Shown in pieces: positions 51,773 through 60,444 of a DNA stretch of 64,000 bases (its first letter is position 1; each line of letters opens with the position of its first letter). The stretch is from positions 8,089-72,088 of the forward strand of contig JBBAKL010000011.1 of the NCBI GenBank assembly GCA_040403535.1, in the 5' to 3' direction. Made by a program: the position numbers and the translations under genes. The stretch is from JAHEYG01 sp040403535 (lineage in GTDB: Bacteria > Bacteroidota > Bacteroidia > B-17B0 > Aurantibacillaceae). A model generated the notes under the pieces. That model was not told where the DNA came from. It saw only the letters and a program-made list of their open reading frames with translations, and did not search any database.

Positions 51773-52318
51773 TTATTTTTCTTGAGCTTTTTCGTAAACA
51801 GTGAATTTTAAATCATCCACATCAAAATATGATTTTGCTTCCGCATTATGAGCCAAAACAGTGATCTTAAAATTTGGTAAAGCAGTTAGATTAGCAGGGA
51901 TAGCAATTGTAGCTACAACGTTAGACCATTGGTTAGGGGCCTGAATAACTTTCTTAGCACCACAACCTGTCCATAAAACGATACTGTCTTTAGTCGAAGC
52001 GGAAAGAATTAATTCGCAGCCATTGCTAACGTCGCCTGTTCTTACCCAGGCATCCACATCAACAAATAATTCTTTTCCGGCTAATGAATCAGGAATGTTA
52101 TAAGCATATCCAAAGCCAAAGTTGTTTCCTACGTCGGCACGACTGAATTTTTTTCCTGAATGCGCATCTCCCGCTTCAATATATGAATTAGTGTTAAATA
52201 CACCATTGTCAATGTCAAAAATTTGTGCCTGACTGAAAAGTTGTGGCTCTTCTTCCTCTTGACAACTTAAAAGTGCAAATGCTAAAAAGGGAATAGCAAT
52301 TAGTGATTTTATTTTCAT
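51773..52318 (-). CDS. lipoprotein, jelly-roll-like domain
   Basis: 181 residues. The signal peptide ends in the lipobox LLSC (Cys about 19) with an acidic EEEEPQ tether. The rest is beta-rich: FGYAYNIPDSLAGKELFVDVDAWVR, IVLWTGCGAKK and SYFDVDDLKFTVYE. It is similar in length and in its second half to the lipoprotein at 49801-50343. It is directly followed by the flavoprotein gene (3 bases). Role unknown; the fold resembles carbohydrate-binding modules. Confidence 0.72.
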   Translation of the reverse strand: MKIKSLIAIPFLAFALLSCQEEEEPQLFSQAQIFDIDNGVFNTNSYIEAGDAHSGKKFSRADVGNNFGFGYAYNIPDSLAGKELFVDVDAWVRTGDVSNGCELILSASTKDSIVLWTGCGAKKVIQAPNQWSNVVATIAIPANLTALPNFKITVLAHNAEAKSYFDVDDLKFTVYEKAQEK

Positions 52319-52360
52319 GTGTTAAATAACGATTATAATTAGTAAAATATTGTTTGATTG

Positions 52361-53017
52361 TTAAATAACCATCTCAGGCACGTCACCTTCAATGATCAAT
52401 TTTCCGGCTGTGGCATTTTTTATTTGTTCAACGCTTACACCCGGCGCTCTTTCAAGCAATTTAAACCCGCCCTCCGGTAAGATGTCGTAAACACCCAGCT
52501 CGGTAACTACTTTTTTAATACACTGTACACCGGTGAGCGGTAAACTACATTTTGGTAATAATTTGGATTCGCCTGCTTTGTTTACTTGTTGCATTGCCAC
52601 AATAATGTTTTTTGCAGAGGCTACAAGATCCATAGCGCCTCCCATGCCTTTTACCATTTTTCCGGGAATTTTCCAGTTGGCTATATCACCATTCTCGCTT
52701 ACTTCCATGGCACCTAAAATGGTAAGGTCAACTTTTTGCGCGCGAATCATTCCAAAACTCATAGCTGAATCAAAAATAGATGATCCCGGTAATAATGTTA
52801 CAGTTTGTTTTCCGGCATTAATTAAATCAGCGTCTTCTTCTCCTTCAAAAGGAAATGGCCCCATTCCAAGAATTCCGTTTTCCGATTGTAATTCCACATT
52901 AATTCCTTCTGGAATATAATTTGCAACTAAAGTAGGTATACCAATACCTAAATTTACATACATCCCGTTTGTTACTTCGCGGGCTATTCGTTTAGCAATT
53001 CCGTTTTTATCTAACAT
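52361..53017 (-). CDS. CoA transferase, subunit B
   Basis: A 218-residue class I CoA-transferase beta subunit. The catalytic glutamate is in LQSENGILGMGPFP, with GIPTLVANYIP and GAMEVSENGDIANW as further family segments. With subunit A it exchanges CoA between succinyl-CoA and acetoacetate, or a related pair. The genes are separated by 20 bases. The exact substrate (SCOT or acetate type) is not proven, but the SCOT type is favoured by the close match of both subunits. Confidence 0.92.
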   Translation of the reverse strand: MLDKNGIAKRIAREVTNGMYVNLGIGIPTLVANYIPEGINVELQSENGILGMGPFPFEGEEDADLINAGKQTVTLLPGSSIFDSAMSFGMIRAQKVDLTILGAMEVSENGDIANWKIPGKMVKGMGGAMDLVASAKNIIVAMQQVNKAGESKLLPKCSLPLTGVQCIKKVVTELGVYDILPEGGFKLLERAPGVSVEQIKNATAGKLIIEGDVPEMVI

Positions 53018-53037
53018 GATTAAATATCTTTAAGTAA

Positions 53038-53748
53038 TTATTTTTTTCTTACTGTTCTTTGCTCAATTCGCTTTTCATATTTTTCACCCTGGAAGATCCT
53101 GTGTACATAAATGCCGGGTGTGTGAATCTGATCAGGCGTCAATTGTCCAGCAGGCACTAATTCTTCAACTTCAGCAATAGTAATCTTTCCGGCCATGGCC
53201 ATCATAGGGTTAAAGTTGCGGGCTGTTGAACGAAAAATTAAATTACCTGCAGTATCACCTTTCCATGCTTTTACAATGGCAAAATCCGAATCAAATGCGT
53301 ATTCCATTAAATAATCTTTTTCAACGCCATTGAAAGTAAAACGACGAACTTCTTTGCCATTTGCTACTTCAGTACCAACGCCTGCCGGTGTAAAAATGGC
53401 AGGCATTCCGTAGCCTGCTGCCAAGCAACGTGTAGCTAACGTTCCTTGCGGAATTAATTCAACTTCTAACTCGCCACTTAACATTTGGCGCTCGAATTCT
53501 TCGTTTTCTCCTACGTAAGAAGAAATCATTTTCTTTACTTGACGGGTTTGTAGTAAAAGACCTAAACCAAAATCATCTACGCCGGCATTATTACTAATGC
53601 AGGTTAAACCTTTAACGCCTTTTTTTACAATAGAGGCAATGCAGTTTTCGGGAATACCACATAAACCAAAGCCGCCTACCATTAAAGTCATATTGTCTTT
53701 AATGTCTTTTATAGCCTCATCGGCATTTTTAACTACTTTGTTAATCAT
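53038..53748 (-). CDS. CoA transferase, subunit A
   Basis: A 236-residue class I CoA-transferase alpha subunit, with the N-terminal MTLMVGGFGLCGIPENCIASI, CISNNAGVDDFGLG and GTEVANGKEVRRF. The binding loop PAGVGTEVANGKE and the C-terminal ITIAEVEELVPAGQLTPDQIHTPGIYVHRI are typical of the 3-oxoacid CoA-transferase subunit A. It forms an operon with subunit B, 20 bases downstream. Confidence 0.93.
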   Translation of the reverse strand: MINKVVKNADEAIKDIKDNMTLMVGGFGLCGIPENCIASIVKKGVKGLTCISNNAGVDDFGLGLLLQTRQVKKMISSYVGENEEFERQMLSGELEVELIPQGTLATRCLAAGYGMPAIFTPAGVGTEVANGKEVRRFTFNGVEKDYLMEYAFDSDFAIVKAWKGDTAGNLIFRSTARNFNPMMAMAGKITIAEVEELVPAGQLTPDQIHTPGIYVHRIFQGEKYEKRIEQRTVRKK

Positions 53749-53793
53749 AATTAATTCTAACAGGTTACAACTATATTTTCATTCATTTTTTCA

Positions 53794-56034
53794 TTAAAAA
53801 CCGCCCTCATCAAAATTTTCTTGTGATGGGCCCGTTTCTTTATCGTATTTACTGCAATCTAATTCAATTTCTCCGAGGTTTGCAGGCTTTTCAAAATCCG
53901 CGCTGCTTACTTTTAATGTTTTGTCGGCATAAACTTTCGAGAAGAATTTACCCCAAATTGGTAAAGCCATGCTTGCACCCTGGCCTAATTCCATGCTGTT
54001 AAAGTGTACACTACGGTCTTCACCACCCACCCAGCATCCTGCTGCCAGTTCTGGAGTTAAACCAATAAACCAGCCATCTGAATTGTTCTGAGTTGTCCCT
54101 GTTTTTCCCGCTATTTGATTTCGTAAATTGTGTTTGAAGCGTAAGCGGGTTCCTGTTCCGTAATCACACACCCCGCGCATGAGTTGAATCATTACGTATG
54201 CTTTTTCCTCACTGAAAACCTCGTCGGTATTTGGAATAAATTCCTCTATAACTTTACCGTTTTTATCTTCAATGCGTGTAACAAAAGTTGGCTGTACGTA
54301 AGTTCCTTTATTGGCGTAGGTAGAATTAGCGCCTACCATTTCACAAACTGAAATATCGGGGGTGCCTAAACAAATTGCCGGAACAGCATCTAACGGAGCA
54401 GTAATTCCCATGCGCTTTGCTAAATTAACAACTGCGCTGGGACCAAAACGTTTAATTAATTCGGCACTCACGTAATTGATGGACATGGCAAGCGCAAGTT
54501 TCAATGTAATCATTTTGTTCTCATATTTTTCGTCACCACCTGCGTTATCCGGACACCATTCTTTTCCTAAACCGTCGGTTACACATGTACGTACACAAGG
54601 AAGCTGGTAACAAGGAGAATAACCCTCTTGAATAGCCATGGCGTAAACAAATGTTTTGAATGTTGATCCAACTTGTCTTCTTCCAACTTTAACGTGATCG
54701 TATTTAAAATGTTTGTGATTGATTCCGCCAACCCATGCTTTTACATAACCGGTTTGCGGTTCCATTGCCATAAAGCCTGTTTGAAGAAAACTTTTATAAT
54801 AACGGATACTATCCATTGGTGTAAGAGTCGTGTCAATTTCGCCGCGCAAACTCCATACACGCATCGGAACAGGTGTATTGAAGTTTTTATCGATTTCAGC
54901 CGACGATAAACCTTGTTGTTTTAATTCTCTGTATCGATCGCTTCGTTTCATGGCGGAGGTCATGATTGCCTGAATTTCTTCTTTCTTTACATTCCACGCG
55001 AATGGAGCGTTTCTTTTTTGTTTACAGTCTTTAAAGAAAGCTTTTTGTAATTCATGCATGTGTTCATTAACGGCTTCTTCCGCGTATTGCTGCATGCGTG
55101 AATCAATGGTGGTGTAAATTTTTAATCCGTCTTTGTAAATATTGTAAGGCTTTTTTGTTTCGGGATTAATGTGTGTTTCACACCATTGTTTTAAGAAGTT
55201 TTCGCGTAAGTATTCCCTGAAATAAGGAGCAGGCCCTTCGTTGTGGTCTTCGGGGTGAAAATTTAAACCTAAGGGTTTTGTTTTTAAAGTGTCAAATTGC
55301 GTTTGGTTGATATATCCGTACTTTAGCATCTGACCAAGAACAATGTTTCGGCGCTTGGTTGTTCTTTCTGCAAAACGAACAGGATTGTATAGTGATGGAT
55401 TTTGAGCCATTCCGACAAGCATGGCAGCTTGCTCAATTCTTAAACTATCGCTATCGGTGTTGAAATAAATTTTCGCGGCTGATTTTATACCTACAGCCAA
55501 ATTCAAAAAATCGAATTTGTTAAGGTACATTGCCATGATTTCCTCCTTTGTGTAATTTTTTTCAAGTCTGACAGCTATAACCCATTCTTTAATTTTTCGG
55601 ATGACCAATTGAGCCTTACTAAGTTTTTCCCGCGGAAACATCATTTTAGCCAATTGCTGGGTAATGGTACTGCCGCCTCCTTTAGAGCCACCTGTAAATA
55701 CACCTGAAGCGGAACGGAAGAGTGCTTTTATATCAACGCCATTGTGCTCGTAAAAACGGGCGTCTTCGGTAGCAACAAGTGCCGAAACCAAATCAGGATC
55801 TAATTCCTTAAAGGTTACGTTAATTCGGTTTTCATTATAGTATTTACCTAAAATTTTTGCGTCGGAGCTGTAAATAACGGTTGCGAGATTACTCTTTGGG
55901 TTTTGAAGTTCTTCAACGCTGGGCAGGTCGCCAATAATTTCGTTTGCAACAAGCGACAGAATAAAAAAAATAGCCAGAAAGGGTAACCAGATAAAGGTCC
56001 AGGTTCCAATAATATATTTGGTGTTTTTAGCCAC
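53794..56034 (-). CDS. class A penicillin-binding protein (PBP1A-like)
   Basis: A 746-residue bifunctional peptidoglycan synthase. One membrane anchor (about 9-30) is followed by a GT51 domain with EDARFYEHNG (catalytic Glu) and GGSTITQQLAKMMF, and by a transpeptidase domain with GSTFKTFVYA (SxxK), SINYVSAEL (SxN) and AGKTGTTQNN (KTG). All three active-site motifs are intact. The tail is acidic (LDCSKYDKETGPSQENFDE). It acts in the periplasm. A TAnnTTTG element lies 14 bases before the ATG. Confidence 0.95.
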   Translation of the reverse strand: MAKNTKYIIGTWTFIWLPFLAIFFILSLVANEIIGDLPSVEELQNPKSNLATVIYSSDAKILGKYYNENRINVTFKELDPDLVSALVATEDARFYEHNGVDIKALFRSASGVFTGGSKGGGSTITQQLAKMMFPREKLSKAQLVIRKIKEWVIAVRLEKNYTKEEIMAMYLNKFDFLNLAVGIKSAAKIYFNTDSDSLRIEQAAMLVGMAQNPSLYNPVRFAERTTKRRNIVLGQMLKYGYINQTQFDTLKTKPLGLNFHPEDHNEGPAPYFREYLRENFLKQWCETHINPETKKPYNIYKDGLKIYTTIDSRMQQYAEEAVNEHMHELQKAFFKDCKQKRNAPFAWNVKKEEIQAIMTSAMKRSDRYRELKQQGLSSAEIDKNFNTPVPMRVWSLRGEIDTTLTPMDSIRYYKSFLQTGFMAMEPQTGYVKAWVGGINHKHFKYDHVKVGRRQVGSTFKTFVYAMAIQEGYSPCYQLPCVRTCVTDGLGKEWCPDNAGGDEKYENKMITLKLALAMSINYVSAELIKRFGPSAVVNLAKRMGITAPLDAVPAICLGTPDISVCEMVGANSTYANKGTYVQPTFVTRIEDKNGKVIEEFIPNTDEVFSEEKAYVMIQLMRGVCDYGTGTRLRFKHNLRNQIAGKTGTTQNNSDGWFIGLTPELAAGCWVGGEDRSVHFNSMELGQGASMALPIWGKFFSKVYADKTLKVSSADFEKPANLGEIELDCSKYDKETGPSQENFDEGGF

Positions 56035-56048
56035 TGCAGATTATTCAT

Positions 56049-56056
56049 CAAAAGTA
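56049..56056 (-). promoter_or_regulatory. PBP1A promoter -7 element
   Basis: TACTTTTG on the minus strand fits TAnnTTTG, 14 bases before the PBP ATG. No -33 element was assigned. Confidence 0.4.
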
Positions 56057-56107
56057 GTAAAATACCTGTAAGCAGAAAAAGAAGATGTATGTATTTTGGT
56101 AAATAAA

Positions 56108-57118
56108 TTAAAATGAATTTACACCGTTAACAGTAGTGTACTTCATTGTGTATTTAATACCAGGATTGATGTATTTATAAGCACTGTGACTCATTAGCGC
56201 GGCTTCATGAAATCCGCATAAAATGAGTTTTAGTTTGTTTTTATAGGTGTTTATGTCGCCTATAGCCCAAATACCTTCAACATTGGTAGAATAATCGTCG
56301 GTATTTACCTCAATAGCGTTTTTATCAATGTTTAATCCCCAATTTTCAATAGGTCCGAGTTTTGGAGATAAGCCAAACAATGGAATTAAATAATCGGTTT
56401 CTATTGTTTGCGTTTCGTTAGTTTTTGCGTTAGTAACTACAACCGATTGGAGTTGACCATTGCCATTAACAGCCGATAGGTTAGTGTTTAATAACAGATT
56501 AATTTTCCCTTCTTCTGCCAGTTTCATCACCTTATTTACACTATCAGGTGCTCCGCGGAATGATTCACTGCGGTGTACGAGGGTTACTTTTTCTGCAACT
56601 TCAGCAAGGAAAATGGTCCAGTCAAGTGCGCTGTCTCCACCGCCCGCCAAGATCATTTTTTTTCCACGGTATTTTTCAGGGTCAAGAATCATGTAGTTAA
56701 CACCTTTTCCGTTTTCAAAATTCTCTAATCCTGAAACTTCCGGTTTTCTTGGTTCAAAACAGCCCAAACCACCGGCAATTACAACAGCCTTCGCTTGTAT
56801 TTTTGTCCCTAAGTTTGTTTCCAGAATAAAATCCCTATCTCCCAGTTTTTCAAGCTTTTCAATACGTTCTCCAAGTGTAAACGAGGGCTTAAAAGGCTCG
56901 GCTTGTTTCATTAAATTATCAATTAATTCTTGCGCAAGCACAGTGGGGTAACCCGGAATATCGTATATGGGTTTTTTAGGATAAATTTCAGATAGCTGCC
57001 CTCCGGGCTGAGGCAAATAATCAATTAAATGGCAGCGCATTTTTAGCAAGCCGCATTCAAAAATTGCAAATAAGCCAACAGGCCCTGCTCCAACAATAGC
57101 TATATCAGTAGAAATCAT
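56108..57118 (-). CDS. ferredoxin--NADP reductase, thioredoxin-reductase-like
   Basis: A 336-residue flavoprotein. The FAD motif is IAIVGAGPVGLFAIFECG, and the NADPH motif is LAGGGDSALDWTIFLAE. The C-terminal FAD site is GIWAIGDINTYKNKLKLILCGFHEAALMSHSAYKY. It lacks the CxxC of thioredoxin reductase, so it belongs to the TrxR-like FNR class (YumC type), which reduces ferredoxin with NADPH. The gene precedes the class A PBP gene by about 73 bases and could share its transcript. Confidence 0.92.
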   Translation of the reverse strand: MISTDIAIVGAGPVGLFAIFECGLLKMRCHLIDYLPQPGGQLSEIYPKKPIYDIPGYPTVLAQELIDNLMKQAEPFKPSFTLGERIEKLEKLGDRDFILETNLGTKIQAKAVVIAGGLGCFEPRKPEVSGLENFENGKGVNYMILDPEKYRGKKMILAGGGDSALDWTIFLAEVAEKVTLVHRSESFRGAPDSVNKVMKLAEEGKINLLLNTNLSAVNGNGQLQSVVVTNAKTNETQTIETDYLIPLFGLSPKLGPIENWGLNIDKNAIEVNTDDYSTNVEGIWAIGDINTYKNKLKLILCGFHEAALMSHSAYKYINPGIKYTMKYTTVNGVNSF

Positions 57119-57242
57119 TTAAAAAATTTCGTTAAATTTAAGCATAAATCGGGTATTCGAGCTAATTTAATAATGGTTTAATTTTGATTTTTTTAATAGA
57201 GTAATTAACTGTATATTGGCGTAATTAAAAACAAATAATAAC

Positions 57243-58634
57243 ATGAAAAAATCTCTACTTAGCTTAGCGGCTGTTGCCATGTCTTTTGGCGCTTTCGCTC
57301 AAACCCCAACTCCAAGTCCGTTTTGGAATATTATTCAAGGTGCTACTTTCAACGGAAGCGCTCAATTTGCAGGCGTGCGTTTTTTAGATGCAGTTGATGC
57401 AAACAACGTATGGGCTATTGGTTACAACGGAATAGCTCCTAACATGAACTACAATTGGTATTCTCGTTCTACTAATGGCGGTACAAGCTGGACTGCAGGT
57501 AACGTTTATGCTGATACTAACACGTATGTAATGGCTAACTTAGACGCAGTTGATGCGAATACTGCTTGGGTATCTGCTTATTTAAAATCTACACAAAACA
57601 GAGGTGCTGCTCATAAAACAACTAATGGTGGAACAACATGGACAAACATGACTCCTGCCGGTGGTTATACAAACAGCGCTTCATTTGTTAACATTGCATG
57701 TTTTGTTACTCCTTCTGTTGGTATCATAATGGGTGACCCAATCGGAAGTCCGTTAGATTATGAAATTTATCGTACAACTGATGGTGGTGCAACTTGGACA
57801 AAAGTTCCTGGTGCTAACATTCCAAATCCATTAAACTCTTCAGAATACGGATTAGTTAATGTATATACTAAATATGGAACTAACAATATTTGGTTTGGTA
57901 CAAACAACGGACGTGTTTATCGCTCTGTTGACGGTGGCTTAAACTGGACAGTTGGTACAATTACCGGCGCTGTTGTTGGCGTAAATGATTTAGCTTTTAC
58001 TGATGCAAACAACGGTTTAGCTTATGCTTATTCAGGAACTCAAAGTTCTCCTGTTTTAGGTTTATATAAAACTACTGATGGTGGTGCTACTTGGACTCAA
58101 ATTTCTCCATTAGATCCAAATATGGGATTAAATGATATCGCTCCAATCACAGGAACTAGCTGGTTTGCTTCTGCAGGTGCAGGAACAGGTAACCAAATAA
58201 TTTCTTACTCTACTGACCACGGTGCTACCTGGAACAGCTGGGGTGGTTCAAACATCCAGTATTTAAATTTAGATTTTGTTAGCAACACCACTGCTTGGGC
58301 AGGAAGCTTTGCTGATAACGCAGGTGCTGGTGGTATTTTCAAATACAGCGGAACTTCATTAGGTGTTAACGAAGCTGCTAACGCTCCACGTGCATTTGAA
58401 GTATATCCAAACCCAACTAACGGTATCGTTACAATTAACATGCCTTTAGCAAAGCAAGGTGCTGAAATTTCAGTAATCAATACTTTAGGTCAGGTTGTTC
58501 GTACAGCTAAAGCTACTGCTGTAACAACAGGAGAAACTTTCTCAATGGATCTTTCAGGTTTAACAAAAGGTGTTTACTTTGTAAGCATTAACGTTAATGG
58601 TGAGAAGCATTCAAAGAAAATCATTGTTGACTAA
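57243..58634 (+). CDS. T9SS-secreted Ycf48/BNR-like propeller protein
   Basis: 463 residues. A signal peptide (MKKSLLSLAAVAMSFGAFAQ) is followed by a seven-bladed-propeller-type region with repeated BNR-like motifs (STNGGTSWTAG, TTNGGTTWTNM, TTDGGATWTKV, SVDGGLNWTVG, TTDGGATWTQI, STDHGATWNSW). The C-terminal type A T9SS sorting domain (YPNPTNGIVTINM ... GVYFVSINVNGEK) is complete. The relation to Ycf48 (photosystem assembly) is only in fold. Codon use is skewed toward GCT, AAC and GGT, which suggests high expression. It is divergent from the FNR gene and ends at a strong terminator. Confidence 0.9.
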   Translation: MKKSLLSLAAVAMSFGAFAQTPTPSPFWNIIQGATFNGSAQFAGVRFLDAVDANNVWAIGYNGIAPNMNYNWYSRSTNGGTSWTAGNVYADTNTYVMANLDAVDANTAWVSAYLKSTQNRGAAHKTTNGGTTWTNMTPAGGYTNSASFVNIACFVTPSVGIIMGDPIGSPLDYEIYRTTDGGATWTKVPGANIPNPLNSSEYGLVNVYTKYGTNNIWFGTNNGRVYRSVDGGLNWTVGTITGAVVGVNDLAFTDANNGLAYAYSGTQSSPVLGLYKTTDGGATWTQISPLDPNMGLNDIAPITGTSWFASAGAGTGNQIISYSTDHGATWNSWGGSNIQYLNLDFVSNTTAWAGSFADNAGAGGIFKYSGTSLGVNEAANAPRAFEVYPNPTNGIVTINMPLAKQGAEISVINTLGQVVRTAKATAVTTGETFSMDLSGLTKGVYFVSINVNGEKHSKKIIVD

Positions 58635-58652
58635 TCAATATTTGAATTTAAT

Positions 58653-58686
58653 AAAAAAGCCGCTTCTTAAAAGGAGCGGCTTTTTT
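58653..58686. terminator. bidirectional intrinsic terminator
   Basis: AAAAAAGCCGCT (58653-58664) and AGCGGCTTTTTT (58675-58686) form a perfect 12-bp stem with a 10-base loop. It separates the convergent T9SS propeller gene and the 127-residue gene and has T tracts in both directions. Confidence 0.9.
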
Positions 58687-58688
58687 AT

Positions 58689-59072
58689 TTAATCTTGTAT
58701 TAGTAACCATTCAATTGCCTCTTTCTCGTTATCAAAGAAAGCCTGCGGAGCACCTTGATGATCGAATGATTTAAAGAAATTAAGCAGAAGTTTGGTGAAA
58801 AATGAATCCGTAATGTAAGCTCTTGCAATGGTATTTTCCGGTGAAACATGCTTCTTAGACAGCTCTCGGGCCTTTTTAGAAAACTTCCAGTTTCCGCGTA
58901 AGTCAATAAGTTTCCGTGTTTTTTTACCTTGCGAAAGTGTTTTAATAACAAGAAAATTGTCTAAAGCATCTTCTTTGTCGATAACAGAGCCAGGAATGAT
59001 CTTAAACTTAATATAACCTTCTTTTTCTAAGGATATTTCAGCTGTTCTGGTTATTTCAACGTTTTTAGGCAT
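58689..59072 (-). CDS. hypothetical protein, possible STAS/SpoIIAA-like fold
   Basis: 127 residues, cytoplasmic. The order of segments, KFKIIPGSVIDKEDALDNFLVIK, KLIDLRGNWKFSKKARELSK and PQAFFDNEKEAIEWLL, resembles STAS/SpoIIAA-like proteins of Bacteroidota, which have a final acidic-Trp helix after an F-x-[DN]-E-x-E motif. I could not confirm the family. It shares a terminator with the T9SS propeller gene and appears to be monocistronic. Confidence 0.6.
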   Translation of the reverse strand: MPKNVEITRTAEISLEKEGYIKFKIIPGSVIDKEDALDNFLVIKTLSQGKKTRKLIDLRGNWKFSKKARELSKKHVSPENTIARAYITDSFFTKLLLNFFKSFDHQGAPQAFFDNEKEAIEWLLIQD

Positions 59073-59153
59073 TTATGAATAAACATCAAATTTGCACATA
59101 AAAATCGCGCAGATGTTAAATATTATAAAACACCATTTATAACGGTTAAAAGG

Positions 59154-60440
59154 TTATTTAATGCCGTATTTAGACTTGTATTTTTCGAAAAGCAACTGTT
59201 GTTCGTTTACCAAGTTAACCGGCTTGCCATTAATATAGGCCAACACAATTTTATTGGAACGAATGTCCAGAATATCTCCTTCAGAAACAACCAACGAAGC
59301 CAGTTTATTCACTTCTAAACTTCCTACTTTTTCGTTTATGCCTAAAATTTTTGCCGTATTTAAAGTAATGGTTTGTAAGGCCTGTTCTTTAGTTAAGCCA
59401 TATGCGGCAGCCGTACCGGCTAAAAATGGTAAATTTCTGCTTTGCATAGCTTCCATGTCTCCCTCAATTTGTAAGCAAAATAAAACGCTATCTTTATGTA
59501 AAAGAGAAGGGGTGCTATACGTTATATCTACATCATCTTCGGCAAGTTCTGGTAAATCGTGTAAACGGTTTAGGATAACCGGAATATTATTTGATTTTAA
59601 AAAAGAAGTAATTTTCCAGGCGTCTTTTCCGCCTACTATTACAGGTTTAGCGATTTTATGTGCTTTTGCGAAATTGACAGCAAGCATCATGTCTTTTGCG
59701 GTATTGGCATGTAAATATAAATTCGCATTACCTGAAAATATGCCACGCATTGCTTCAAAGCGAAGGTTGGTTTCAGTATTGGAGGTACTTTTGCAGTATG
59801 CACCTGCATCGGCAAAAAACAGATTTAATACATTTAATTCTTCATCGAATTTGCTGTTTTTGTTATTTGGGGCCGGTTCCGCCCACCATCCGTTTTTTTG
59901 GATAGATCGAGGAAAGTTTACATGAATACCATCATCTGCTTTTAAAACTGCATCTTCCCAGTTCCAGCCTTCTGTAGCCATAATTGAAGAGGATCCGCTT
60001 ATAAGTCCGTTACGAGGTGTACATTGTGTATATAGCACGCCGTTTGTTTTTACAGTTGGCAGAATTTTACTGTCGGTATTATACGCAATCAAACTTCTTA
60101 CGTTTGGATTAATACCACCAACTTCATTATAATCACTGGTTGGACGAACAGCTTCGGCTTCCTGTAATCCTAAAATATTATTTGGAGAAATAATTGCCGG
60201 ATAAACGTGCTTACCTGCAATATCAATTACTGTATCATAGGCAGATGGGTCTAACTTAATTCCTTTCCCATCGGCAACCATATCAATCTTTCCATTGGTA
60301 AAAGCTATATAACTGTTTTCAATTATCTGGCCGTTTCCAACATGAGCGATGCCATTAATTAAAATTATTTTGTTTTTTTTCTGCGAAAATCCTACAGTTG
60401 TAATACCGAGAAGCGCAGTTAATATCAATAGTTTTTTCAT
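59154..60440 (-). CDS. secreted amidohydrolase-family protein lacking the first metal motif
   Basis: About 428 residues. The start is taken at ATG 60440 (MKKLLILTALLGITTVGFSQ, a signal peptide), not at the ATG at 60464, which would overlap the upstream gene. The amidohydrolase fold is clear from the N-terminal composite beta domain (IAFTNGKIDMVADGKG) and the C-terminal GLTKEQALQTITLNTAKILGINEKVGSLEVNKLASLVV. The place where the HxH metal motif should follow strand 1 (KHVYPAIISPNN) has no histidine pair, so a classical metal site is absent. It follows a larger relative by 4 bases in the same operon. Confidence 0.82.
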   Translation of the reverse strand: MKKLLILTALLGITTVGFSQKKNKIILINGIAHVGNGQIIENSYIAFTNGKIDMVADGKGIKLDPSAYDTVIDIAGKHVYPAIISPNNILGLQEAEAVRPTSDYNEVGGINPNVRSLIAYNTDSKILPTVKTNGVLYTQCTPRNGLISGSSSIMATEGWNWEDAVLKADDGIHVNFPRSIQKNGWWAEPAPNNKNSKFDEELNVLNLFFADAGAYCKSTSNTETNLRFEAMRGIFSGNANLYLHANTAKDMMLAVNFAKAHKIAKPVIVGGKDAWKITSFLKSNNIPVILNRLHDLPELAEDDVDITYSTPSLLHKDSVLFCLQIEGDMEAMQSRNLPFLAGTAAAYGLTKEQALQTITLNTAKILGINEKVGSLEVNKLASLVVSEGDILDIRSNKIVLAYINGKPVNLVNEQQLLFEKYKSKYGIK

Positions 60441-60444
60441 TTTT

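Noticed and set aside
52533..52919. 128-codon open frame on the plus strand
   Set aside because: It is antisense to CoA-transferase subunit B, whose catalytic motif is clear.
59254..59925. 223-codon open frame on the plus strand
   Set aside because: It is antisense to the secreted amidohydrolase-like gene, with low-complexity Ser, Lys and Phe composition and no domain. It is a shadow of the real frame.
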